Assembly (NCBI RefSeq): GCF_005048155.1
Contig: NZ_SUMB01000013.1
Coordinates: 242,957-306,956, forward strand
Direction: 5' to 3'
Source of the DNA: Streptomyces piniterrae
GTDB taxonomy: Bacteria; Actinomycetota; Actinomycetes; Streptomycetales; Streptomycetaceae
Length of the DNA: 64,000 bases
Position 1 is the first letter of the stretch; each line of letters begins with the position of its first letter. The position numbers were made by a program, and so were the translations under genes. Below, in pieces: positions 57,071 to 64,000 of the stretch. The notes beneath the pieces were generated by a model, which was given only the letters and a program-made list of their open reading frames with translations, had not been told where the DNA came from and did no database searches.

Positions 57071-58362
57071 GCCAGCTTCCCGTCGACGACCGTTGCCCGG
57101 CCCCGCAGGAAGGTGTGGGTGACGCGTCCCGACAGCTCACGGCCCTCGTAGGGGGTGTTGCGGCTGCGGGAGGCGAAGCCCGCGGGGTCCACCACTCCAC
57201 GGTAAGCGGAATCGACCAGCGTGAGGTTGGCAGGCTCACCGGCCGAGATGGGCCGTCCGTGGCCTTCGAGACGGCCGATGTCCGCGGGGCGGAAGGACAT
57301 CCGGTCGGCGACGCCGGCCCAGTCCAGCAGCCCGCTGTCGACCATCGTGTGCTGGACGACGGACAGCGCGGTCTCCAGGCCGACCATGCCCATGGCCGCG
57401 GCGCCCCACTCGCAGTCCTTGTCCTCGTGCGGGTGCGGGGCGTGGTCGGTGGCGACGATGTCGATCGTGCCGTCGGCCAGGGCCTCGCGCAGCGCCAGCA
57501 CGTCGCGCTCGGTGCGCAGCGGCGGGTTGACCTTGTAGACCGGGTTGTACGTCCGCACCAGCTCGTCGGTGAGCAGCAGGTGGTGCGGGGTGACCTCGGC
57601 GGTGACGTTGATGCCGCGGGACTTGGCCCAGCGCACGATCTCGACGGAGCCGGCGGTGGACAGGTGGCAGATGTGCACGCGGGAGCCGACGTGCTCGGCG
57701 AGGAGGACATCGCGGGCGATGATCGACTCCTCGGCGACGGCCGGCCAGCCGCCGAGGCCCAGCTCGGCGGAGACGATGCCCTCGTTCATCTGGGCGCCCT
57801 CGGTGAGCCGGGGCTCCTGGGCGTGCTGGGCGACGACGCCGTCGAAGGCCTTCACGTACTCCAGCGCCCGGCGCATGATCACCGCGTCGTCGACGCACTT
57901 GCCGTCGTCGGAGAAGACCCGGACGTTCGCGGCGGACTCGTGCATGGCGCCGAGCTCGGCGAGCTTCTTGCCCTCCAGGCCGACGGTGACGGCGCCGATG
58001 GGCTGCACGTCGCAGTAGCCGTGCTCCTTGCCGAGCCGCCAGACCTGCTCGACGACGCCCGCGGTGTCGGCCACCGGGAAGGTGTTGGCCATGGCGAAGA
58101 CGGCCGTGTAGCCGCCCACGGCGGCAGCCCGCGTACCGGTCAGCACGGTCTCGGAGTCCTCGCGGCCCGGCTCACGCAGATGGGTGTGCAGATCGACCAG
58201 GCCCGGCAGGAGGATCTTGCCCTCCGCCTCGACGACCTGGGCGCCCTCGGCGCTGGAGACGGTGAGGTCGGTGCCCACGGCGGTGATCGTCTCGTCCGTG
58301 ATCAGCACGTCCTGCGGCTCGCCACCGAGGACCTTCGCCCCGCGGATAAGGATCTTGCTCAT
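57067..58362 (-). CDS. pyrC: Dihydroorotase
   Basis: PyrC cyclises carbamoyl aspartate. The 431-residue class I enzyme has the metal motif DLHTHLREPG, further His ligands in AQHAQEPRL and HICHLST, and VATDHAPHPHEDK with the metal Asp. ATG at 58362 follows the pyrB stop by 2 nt; the longer frame upstream is a pyrB shadow. GAGAGC lies upstream as part of a weak binding site. Confidence 0.96.
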   Translation of the reverse strand: MSKILIRGAKVLGGEPQDVLITDETITAVGTDLTVSSAEGAQVVEAEGKILLPGLVDLHTHLREPGREDSETVLTGTRAAAVGGYTAVFAMANTFPVADTAGVVEQVWRLGKEHGYCDVQPIGAVTVGLEGKKLAELGAMHESAANVRVFSDDGKCVDDAVIMRRALEYVKAFDGVVAQHAQEPRLTEGAQMNEGIVSAELGLGGWPAVAEESIIARDVLLAEHVGSRVHICHLSTAGSVEIVRWAKSRGINVTAEVTPHHLLLTDELVRTYNPVYKVNPPLRTERDVLALREALADGTIDIVATDHAPHPHEDKDCEWGAAAMGMVGLETALSVVQHTMVDSGLLDWAGVADRMSFRPADIGRLEGHGRPISAGEPANLTLVDSAYRGVVDPAGFASRSRNTPYEGRELSGRVTHTFLRGRATVVDGKLA

Positions 58363-58364
58363 GA

Positions 58365-59351
58365 TTACTTGCTCTCCTCGGTGGGCGTGCTGGTGGCGGT
58401 GACGGCGGGCTCGTTGCCGCCCAGAAGCAGGTAGAGGACCGCCATACGGATGCTGACACCGTTGGCGACCTGTTCGACGGCGGTGCAGCGCGGCGAGTCG
58501 GCGACCTCGGCGGTGATCTCCATGCCGCGGTTCATCGGTCCGGGGTGCATCACGATGGCGTGTTCCGGCATCCGGGCCATCCGCTCGCCGTCGAGGCCGT
58601 AGCGCCGCGCGTACTCCCGCTCGGTGGGGAAGAACGCCGCGTTCATCCGCTCGCGCTGGACGCGCAGCATCATCACCGCGTCCGACTTGGCGACCACGGA
58701 GTCCAGGTCGTACGAGACCTCGCAGGGCCACCGCTCCACACCGAACGGCACCAGGGTCGGCGGTGCGACCAGGGTGACCTCGGCGCCGAGCGTGGTCAGC
58801 AGATGGACGTTGGAGCGGGCGACGCGGCTGTGCAGGATGTCGCCGACGATGGTGATCCGGCGGCCGGCGAGGTCCTGGCCGATGCCGGCGTCGGCGCCGA
58901 CCAGCCGGCGGCGCATCGTGAAGGCGTCCAGCAGCGCCTGGGTGGGGTGCTCGTGGGTGCCGTCACCGGCGTTGACCACGGAGCCGCCGATCCAGCCGGA
59001 GGTCGCCAGGCGGTGCGGGGCGCCGGAGTCGTGGTGCCGGATGACGACGGCGTCCGCGCCCATCGCCTCCAGGGTCAAGGCGGTGTCCTTGAGCGACTCG
59101 CCCTTGGAGACCGACGAGCCCTTCGCGGAGAAGTTGATGACATCCGCCGACAGCCGCTTGGCGGCGGCCTCGAAGGAGATACGGGTGCGGGTCGAGTCCT
59201 CGAAGAAGAGGTTGACGACGGTGCGTCCGCGCAGGGTGGGCAGCTTCTTGATCGGCCGGTCGGCGACCCGGGCCATCTCCTCGGCGGTGTCGAGGATCAG
59301 GACGGCGTCGTCGCGCGTGAGGTCGGCGGCCGAGATGAGGTGACGCTTCAT
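58365..59351 (-). CDS. pyrB: Aspartate carbamoyltransferase, catalytic chain
   Basis: PyrB joins carbamoyl phosphate and aspartate. The 328-residue protein has the carbamoyl-phosphate motif FFEDSTRTRISFEAA (about 51-65) and HEHPTQALLDAF. No pyrI regulatory chain is present, as expected in this phylum, where trimers of PyrB may associate with dihydroorotase. It follows pyrR after about 100 nt. Confidence 0.96.
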   Translation of the reverse strand: MKRHLISAADLTRDDAVLILDTAEEMARVADRPIKKLPTLRGRTVVNLFFEDSTRTRISFEAAAKRLSADVINFSAKGSSVSKGESLKDTALTLEAMGADAVVIRHHDSGAPHRLATSGWIGGSVVNAGDGTHEHPTQALLDAFTMRRRLVGADAGIGQDLAGRRITIVGDILHSRVARSNVHLLTTLGAEVTLVAPPTLVPFGVERWPCEVSYDLDSVVAKSDAVMMLRVQRERMNAAFFPTEREYARRYGLDGERMARMPEHAIVMHPGPMNRGMEITAEVADSPRCTAVEQVANGVSIRMAVLYLLLGGNEPAVTATSTPTEESK

Positions 59352-59452
59352 CCGGTTTCTCCGTGAGTTCCGTGAGTGAGGGAGGTGTACGGGAATGTCC
59401 GTCGAGCAGGCAGGGGCGCGGGCCCGGGATCACCGGGTCCGTACGCGGTGCG

Positions 59453-60043
59453 CTAGCGCTCGCCGGCCGGGGCGGTCTCACGGACACCGAGCAGCACGGC
59501 GTCCCGGCCGTCCTCCTCGGTGAGCTGGACCTTGACCGTCTCCCGCAGCGACGTGGGGAGGTTCTTGCCTACGTAGTCGGCGCGGATGGGCAGTTCGCGG
59601 TGGCCGCGGTCGACCAGGACCGCCAGCTGCACGGCGCGCGGCCGTCCGATGTCGCCCAGCGCGTCCAGTGCGGCGCGGATGGTGCGGCCCGAGAAGAGGA
59701 CGTCGTCGACGAGCAGGACGACCCGGCCCTCGATGCCGTCGGCGGGGATGTCCGTACGGGCGAGCGTGCGGGCGGGGCCGAGGCGCAGGTCGTCGCGGTA
59801 CATCGTGATGTCGAGCGAGCCGACCGGGATCGTGCGGCCGGTGATCTCGGCCAGCTTGGCGGCCAGCCGCCGGGCGAGGAACACGCCACGGGTGGGAATT
59901 CCCAGGAGCACCACATCGTCCGCGCCCTTGGCGCGTTCGACGATTTCGTGGGCGATACGGGTGAGCATCCGCGCGATGTCCGGGCCTTCGAGGACCGGAC
60001 GCGCGGGGGGCCGAGCTTCCCCTGCGGAACTGTTTGTGTCCAT
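59453..60043 (-). CDS. pyrR: PyrR: pyrimidine operon regulator / uracil phosphoribosyltransferase
   Basis: A 196-residue bifunctional protein. It senses UMP/UTP and binds pyr mRNA, and may convert uracil to UMP. The PRPP-binding signature VVLLVDDVLFSGRTIRAAL (about 112-130) is present. ATG at 60043 follows GAGAAGGGGG. The leader just upstream matches a PyrR-binding loop and overlaps the ribosome binding site, so autorepression of translation is likely. Divergent from bldD. Confidence 0.95.
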   Translation of the reverse strand: MDTNSSAGEARPPARPVLEGPDIARMLTRIAHEIVERAKGADDVVLLGIPTRGVFLARRLAAKLAEITGRTIPVGSLDITMYRDDLRLGPARTLARTDIPADGIEGRVVLLVDDVLFSGRTIRAALDALGDIGRPRAVQLAVLVDRGHRELPIRADYVGKNLPTSLRETVKVQLTEEDGRDAVLLGVRETAPAGER

Positions 60044-60050
60044 ACGAAAC

Positions 60051-60090
60051 GGACCCCCTTCTCCGCCTCACGGGACGGACTTTAAAGGAC
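60051..60090 (-). promoter_or_regulatory. PyrR-binding-loop-like leader overlapping the pyrR ribosome binding site
   Basis: On the minus strand, TTTAAAGTCCGTCCCGTGAGG is followed by CGGAGAAGGGGG. The TCCG/CGGA pair closes a loop carrying GTGAGG, and GAAGG follows on the 3' side, as in Bacillus and mycobacterial PyrR sites. The GAGAAGGGGG part is also the Shine-Dalgarno sequence 8 nt before the pyrR ATG, so PyrR binding would block translation as described for M. smegmatis. Confidence 0.7.
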
Positions 60091-60188
60091 GTCGGAATTA
60101 CGCGGCTCAGGCTACCAGGAGGCCTCCCAGGACCGGATCGCACCCCTGACGGGCGATGGTCCGGCCCATTCGGCTTGACGAAGTCAGA

Positions 60189-60213
60189 TTACGCTGCGTA
60201 ACCTCACAGTGAG
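60189..60213. promoter_or_regulatory. bldD promoter palindromes, candidate BldD operator
   Basis: TTACGC-T-GCGTAA (60189-60201) is followed directly by CTCAC-A-GTGAG (60203-60213). The second fits the BldD consensus of an AGTGA half site with an inverted TCAC half. It lies 52-76 nt upstream of the bldD ATG, consistent with the known autoregulation of bldD. Confidence 0.6.
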
Positions 60214-60264
60214 TTACCAGCCCGCGGCGGAGCCGCATTTCGATACAGCTGTCTGGGGAGCTTT

Positions 60265-60765
60265 ATGTCCAGCGAATACGCCAAACAGCTCGGGGCCAAG
60301 CTCCGCGCCATCCGCACCCAGCAGGGCCTCTCTCTCCACGGTGTCGAGGAGAAGTCCCAGGGTCGTTGGAAGGCCGTGGTGGTGGGGTCTTACGAGCGCG
60401 GCGACCGTGCAGTGACCGTGCAGCGCCTCGCCGAGCTCGCGGACTTCTACGGCGTGCCGGTGCAGGAGCTCCTGCCGGGCACGACGCCCGGCGGCGCCGC
60501 CGAGCCGCCGCCGAAGCTGGTGCTGGACCTGGAGCGGCTCGCCCATGTGCCGCAGGAGAAGGCCGGCCCGCTGCAGCGCTACGCCGCCACGATCCAGAGT
60601 CAGCGCGGCGACTACAACGGCAAGGTCCTCTCGATCCGCCAGGACGACCTGCGGACCCTCGCGGTGATCTACGACCAGTCGCCCTCGGTGCTCACCGAGC
60701 AGCTGATCAGCTGGGGCGTGCTGGACGCGGACGCCCGCCGCGCCGTGGCACACGACGACATCTGA
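60265..60765 (+). CDS. bldD: Developmental master regulator BldD
   Basis: A 166-residue repressor that blocks sporulation genes during vegetative growth when dimerised by tetrameric cyclic di-GMP. The N-terminal helix-turn-helix domain (about 1-70) includes QQGLSLHGVEEKSQGRWKA and VVGSYERGDRAVTVQRLAEL. The C-terminal domain has the c-di-GMP signature RGD (114-116), eight residues, RQDD (125-128), at the same positions as in characterised Streptomyces BldD. Divergent from pyrR; followed by its own terminator. Confidence 0.97.
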   Translation: MSSEYAKQLGAKLRAIRTQQGLSLHGVEEKSQGRWKAVVVGSYERGDRAVTVQRLAELADFYGVPVQELLPGTTPGGAAEPPPKLVLDLERLAHVPQEKAGPLQRYAATIQSQRGDYNGKVLSIRQDDLRTLAVIYDQSPSVLTEQLISWGVLDADARRAVAHDDI

Positions 60766-60806
60766 CGGTCGCCGTTCCCGCACGACATCACGACATGCAG
60801 AAACGT

Positions 60807-60835
60807 ACCGCCGCCTCGGCCACCGAGGCGGCGGT
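60807..60835 (+). terminator. bldD terminator
   Basis: ACCGCCGCCTCGG (60807-60819) pairs perfectly with CCGAGGCGGCGGT (60823-60835), loop CCA, followed by CGTTTTGTTT. About 40 nt after the bldD stop. Confidence 0.92.
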
Positions 60836-60967
60836 CGTTTTGTTTCCGGCGGTGCACCCGGGGACTCCCGTTACCCGGGTGCTCCGGCCTCCCCGGCGAT
60901 GACGCAGGGCGCACGGCACTCGGACATACCGCCCCAGGGGCCCCATGCGCCCCGCTGCGGGCATGCG

Positions 60968-61003
60968 AAGGGCCCGGAGCATCCCCTATCGCTCCGGGCC
61001 CTT
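60968..61003. terminator. Terminator between bldD and nusB (convergent)
   Basis: AAGGGCCCGGAGC (60968-60980) pairs with GCTCCGGGCCCTT (60991-61003), 10-nt loop. It is 20 nt past the nusB stop and ends the minus-strand efp-nusB message. Confidence 0.88.
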
Positions 61004-61023
61004 TGATCGGCTCTGCCGTCCGC

Positions 61024-61458
61024 CTAGCCGGCCTCGCGCCGCAGGCTCGGCTTGAGGTCCTTCAGCCGGCCGAGGAGGCCGTTGACGAAGGCCGGGGAGT
61101 CGTCCGTGGAGAACTCCTTGGCGAGCTGGACCGCCTCGTCGATCGCCACCGCGTCCGGCGTGTCGTCCACCCAGATCAGCTCATAGGCGGCGAGCCGCAG
61201 GATGTTGCGGTCGACGACCGGCATCCGGTCCAGTTCCCAGTCGACGGAGTAGGTGGAGATCAGCTCGTCGATCCGCTTGATGTGGTCCGCGTACCCCTCC
61301 ACCAGCTCCAGGGTGTACTCGTTCACCGGCGGCTGCCGGGGGTCGGTCCGGGCGTGTCGCATCCAGTCCGCCAGCACGGACTGCACGTCGGCACCGCGCT
61401 GATCGGCCTCGAAGAGGATCTGGAAGGCGCGCTTACGGGCCTTGTTGCGGGCGGCCAC
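61024..61458 (-). CDS. nusB: Transcription antitermination factor NusB
   Basis: A 144-residue all-helical protein that binds boxA RNA with NusE during rRNA transcription. Motifs are AARNKARKRAFQILFEAD at the start, DRNILRLAAYELIW and AIDEAVQLAKEFSTDDSPAFVNGLL. It starts with GTG 2 nt after the efp stop, so the two are coupled. Confidence 0.96.
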   Translation of the reverse strand: MAARNKARKRAFQILFEADQRGADVQSVLADWMRHARTDPRQPPVNEYTLELVEGYADHIKRIDELISTYSVDWELDRMPVVDRNILRLAAYELIWVDDTPDAVAIDEAVQLAKEFSTDDSPAFVNGLLGRLKDLKPSLRREAG

Positions 61459-61460
61459 GG

Positions 61461-62027
61461 TTAGCTGCTCACCCGGCCGAGGTAGTCGCTCGTGCGGGTG
61501 TCGACCTTGATCTTCTCGCCCGTGGTGATGAAGAGCGGCACCTGGATCTGGTGGCCGGTCTCCAGCGTGGCGGGCTTGGTGCCGCCGGTGGAGCGGTCGC
61601 CCTGGACGCCCGGCTCGGTCTCCTGGACGGTGAGCTCGACGGCGGCGGGCAGCTCGACGTAGAGCACCTCGCCCTCGTGCTGCGCAACGACGGCCTCGAA
61701 GCCCTCGATCAGGAAGTTCGCGGCGTCGCCGACGGACTTGCGGTCGACGTGCAGCTGGTCGTAGGTGTCCATGTCCATGAAGACGAAGTAGTCGCCGTCC
61801 ATGTACGAGAACTGCATCCCGCGCTTGTCGACAGTGGCCGTCTCGACCTTCACGCCGGCGTTGAAGGTCTTGTCGACGACCTTGCCGGAGAGCACGTTCT
61901 TCAGCTTGGTGCGGACGAAGGCGGGGCCCTTACCGGGCTTGACGTGCTGGAACTCGACGACGGACCAGAGCTGGCCGCCTTCGAGCTTGAGCACCATGCC
62001 GTTCTTGAGGTCGTTCGTGGAAGCCAC
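61461..62027 (-). CDS. efp: Elongation factor P
   Basis: EF-P relieves ribosome stalling at polyproline stretches. The 188-residue protein has the three beta-barrel domains and the functional loop HVKPGKGPAF with Lys33 at the tip; no modification-enzyme gene is seen here. GTG at 62027 starts the conserved ASTNDLKNG; the frame upstream to 62078 is not conserved. It precedes nusB and follows the pepP-like gene. Confidence 0.96.
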   Translation of the reverse strand: MASTNDLKNGMVLKLEGGQLWSVVEFQHVKPGKGPAFVRTKLKNVLSGKVVDKTFNAGVKVETATVDKRGMQFSYMDGDYFVFMDMDTYDQLHVDRKSVGDAANFLIEGFEAVVAQHEGEVLYVELPAAVELTVQETEPGVQGDRSTGGTKPATLETGHQIQVPLFITTGEKIKVDTRTSDYLGRVSS

Positions 62028-62093
62028 GGTTGCGGAATCTCCTGGACTGCAGGTGGTGGGTACCTCGAAGCCGTACACGCGTAAGCCCTGGGC

Positions 62094-63200
62094 TCACAGC
62101 GCGAGCAGCTCCTTGGTCGTGATCGTGAGTAGCTCGGGTCCGCCGTCCGCCTCGGGGCGGACGACGAGTGTGTCGTCGATCCGGACACCTCCGCGGCCTG
62201 GGAGGTGAACCCCCGGCTCGACGGTGACCGGCACGCAAGCGTCCAGTTTACCCATGGCGGCAGGCGACAACTGAGGGTCCTCGTCGATTTCGAGTCCCAC
62301 GCCGTGCCCGGTCCACGGTCCGAGCCCCTCGCCGTACCCCGCCGACTCCAGTACATGGCGGGTCACCCGGTCCACTTCGCGGCATTCCACCCCTGGTGCA
62401 AGGGCTTCCCGGCCGGCCCGCTGGGCCGCGAAGACGAGATCGTAGAGGTCGATCTGCCAGTCCGCCGGCGTGGTGCCGATGACGAAGGTCCGGCCGATCT
62501 CGCAGCGGTAGCCGCGGTAGTTGGCGCCCAGGCCGACGGTCAGGAAGTCGCCCTCCTCGACCCGTCGGTCGGTCGGCAGATGACCGAGCCGGCCGGAGTT
62601 CTGGCCGGCCGCGACGGAGGTCGGGAAGGCCGGGCCGTCCGCGCCGTGGTCGACGAGGCGGCGCTCCAGTTCGAGCGCGAGATGCCGCTCGGTGCGTCCC
62701 ACCAGGATCGATTCGAGGAGTTCGCCGAGCGCCTGGTCGGTGATCTCGGCGGCGATCCGCAGACAGGCGATCTCGTCGTCGTCCTTGACCAGCCGCTGCG
62801 CCTCGACCGCGCAGGCCAGGTCGGCGAGCCGCAGCCGGGGCGCGACCTGGCCTAGCGCCCGGTGCCGGGCGACGGTGAGGTGGTGCTCCTCGACGGCGAG
62901 GGTCTCCGCGCCGGCCTTCGCCGCCAGGTCGGCGCCGGCGACGACCGGGTCGCCGCCGCGGCTGGGCAGCACGGACACCCGTACGTCTTCGACGGGCCGT
63001 CCCTCGGCCGGATCGCCGCTCAGCGGCCTGCCGCAGATCAGGATGTCTTCGGCGGGCCCCAGTAGCAGCGCGGCGCCGCCCGGCGCGCATCCGGTGAGGT
63101 AACGGACGTTGGCGGGGCGCGAGATCAGTGCGGCGACGCTTCCGGTTGCGGCGCAGCGGTCGCGCAGCCGCGTGCGTCGGACCGCGTACAACTCGGACAT
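62094..63200 (-). CDS. Aminopeptidase P-like (M24 family) protein with altered metal ligands
   Basis: A 368-residue pita-bread-fold protein with an N-terminal creatinase-like domain (about 1-130). Active M24 prolidases use Asp, Asp, His, Glu, Glu as metal ligands. Here the first site reads TVGLGANYRGY (Gly223), the second CEIGRTF (Glu234), then GHGVGLEIDEDP (His299), TVEPGVH (Glu328) and VRIDDT (Asp342). Three of five positions differ from the norm, so peptidase activity is doubtful. It lies upstream of efp, the usual actinobacterial order, often annotated pepP. ATG at 63200. Confidence 0.85.
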   Translation of the reverse strand: MSELYAVRRTRLRDRCAATGSVAALISRPANVRYLTGCAPGGAALLLGPAEDILICGRPLSGDPAEGRPVEDVRVSVLPSRGGDPVVAGADLAAKAGAETLAVEEHHLTVARHRALGQVAPRLRLADLACAVEAQRLVKDDDEIACLRIAAEITDQALGELLESILVGRTERHLALELERRLVDHGADGPAFPTSVAAGQNSGRLGHLPTDRRVEEGDFLTVGLGANYRGYRCEIGRTFVIGTTPADWQIDLYDLVFAAQRAGREALAPGVECREVDRVTRHVLESAGYGEGLGPWTGHGVGLEIDEDPQLSPAAMGKLDACVPVTVEPGVHLPGRGGVRIDDTLVVRPEADGGPELLTITTKELLAL

Positions 63201-63273
63201 ATCCCGAGCGTACGACCGTACCCGGCGGGCGGCCGGTCGAGATCGGCCGCCCGGGGGACACGGACCGGTCGGG

Positions 63274-64000
63274 CTACCAGTTGGGCGGGCTGGCGATGCT
63301 GCGGGCGACGACGTCGTCCAGCACCCGCACCGTGGTCGCGACGTCGTGCGCGGAGTTGTCGATGATCGGCAGTCCGGAGCCGTACCAGCCGGCCATCCGG
63401 CCGTGGATCCGGGCCACCTCCTCGTCGGACAGCCGGCGGTTGCCGGTGCGCCGGGCGTTGCGCTCCAGGACGATCTCCAGGCCCGGCAGCAACACGATCG
63501 GCAGCAGCCCCGGACCCACATGGCGCTTCCAGCCGCCGAGGCCGACGACCGGCCGGTCCGGGAAGACGGCGTCGTCGAGGATGCAGGAGATGCCGTTGGC
63601 GAGGAAGTTACGGGCCGCGAAGCCGCAGGTGCGGCGGGCGAGGCGGTACTGCGCCTCGGAGTGGTCGTTCCAGCCCGACTGCGGGTCGGCGAAGCCGGAG
63701 CGGACCCATTCGCGGACGTCGTCGAGGCTGATGTGCGCGGTGGGCACCCGGCGGGTGTCGGCCCAGTGGCGGGCGACGCTGGTCTTGCCGGCGCCGGCCG
63801 GGCCGATGAGCAGCACCGCGACAGCCGCGTGCGCGGCGTCCGCCGTGGCGGTGTCGGCGGGCGGGCTGGGCAGCGCCACCGGGGCGCCCGGCGGCAGCTG
63901 GATGTGGCCGGTGATGTCGGTGCTGTGCGGGGTGGGCGGGGCCTGCTGCGGCGCGGGGCCGTTCCAGCCGCCGCCCGGGGCGCCCTGCCCGTGCGGCGGC
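63274..64000 (-). CDS. P-loop AAA-type ATPase/kinase-like protein, 5' end beyond the window
   Basis: The minus-strand frame runs from the stop at 63274 to the right window edge without a stop, so the N-terminus is missing. The visible part begins with a Pro/Gly/Gln-rich segment and STDITGHIQLPPGAP, then a P-loop LLIGPAGAGKTSVARHWA, SLDDVREWVRSG and CILDDAVFPDRPV. The C-terminal part resembles small-molecule kinases (ARRTGNRRLSDEEVARIH). Substrate unknown. An internal GTG at 63879 could be mistaken for the start. It is 73 nt upstream of the pepP-like gene. Confidence 0.75.
   Translation of the reverse strand, partial: PPHGQGAPGGGWNGPAPQQAPPTPHSTDITGHIQLPPGAPVALPSPPADTATADAAHAAVAVLLIGPAGAGKTSVARHWADTRRVPTAHISLDDVREWVRSGFADPQSGWNDHSEAQYRLARRTCGFAARNFLANGISCILDDAVFPDRPVVGLGGWKRHVGPGLLPIVLLPGLEIVLERNARRTGNRRLSDEEVARIHGRMAGWYGSGLPIIDNSAHDVATTVRVLDDVVARSIASPPNW

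Overview
The window is a stretch of chromosome from a high-GC actinomycete, almost certainly a Streptomyces. Supporting evidence: about 70% GC with strong third-position GC bias, bldD next to pyrR, the sIHF nucleoid protein beside gmk and rpoZ, an FMN-riboswitch rib operon that continues into hisE-hisG, an LAXTG-type sorting signal, and a TTA (bldA-type) codon at the third position of one surface protein. I see no rRNA, tRNA, CRISPR array, insertion sequence or integrated phage. The right third (about 38.6 to 64 kb) is conserved housekeeping DNA. The left part (1 to 14 kb) and 25 to 38 kb are more accessory.

Layout. 1-9.1 kb: an alpha/beta hydrolase cut by the window edge, a TTA-containing surface protein, a lipoprotein, two muralytic enzymes sharing a duplicated peptidoglycan-binding domain but lacking signal peptides, a secreted C39-like peptidase and a uridine kinase-like NTPase. 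9.1-14.1 kb: a stand-alone EccA/CbxX-type AAA ATPase, a 13-bp tandem-repeat tract, and two translationally coupled CNNM/CorC-type membrane proteins. 14.2-20.6 kb: a minus-strand riboflavin-histidine operon (ribD, ribE, ribM/pnuC, ribBA, ribH, hisE, hisG, PH-domain protein) behind an FMN riboswitch. 20.8-26.7 kb: an SDR, an MFS exporter, a hotdog thioesterase, a uracil permease-type NCS2 transporter, a secreted phospholipase A2 and a DUF5995-type protein.

26.7-34.4 kb looks like a lysine-use locus. A davA-davB pair (lysine 2-monooxygenase and 5-aminovaleramide amidase homologues) and a cationic amino acid permease co-transcribed with an Lrp/AsnC regulator share a helically phased 12-bp motif upstream of each transcription unit. 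A divergent LysR-MFS pair lies between them. 34.4-38.3 kb: guaB1, a barstar and a lipoprotein RNase Sa-like ribonuclease whose shared gene junction has been tandemly multiplied, and a SorC-type sugar-binding regulator.

38.6-49.7 kb: rpe, rsmB, fmt, a small HTH protein, a helicase-motif-less priA, a 44-bp tandem-repeat tract, metK, coaBC, rpoZ, gmk and sIHF. 49.9-60.1 kb: the pyrimidine operon pyrR-pyrB-pyrC-(unknown membrane gene)-carA-carB-pyrD-pyrF, with a PyrR-binding-loop-like leader that overlaps the pyrR ribosome binding site, an internal terminator-like hairpin after carB, and a terminator after pyrF. 60.2-64 kb: bldD (divergent from pyrR), then nusB, efp, a pepP-like gene with altered metal ligands, and a P-loop ATPase that runs off the right edge. 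Most operons are on the minus strand.
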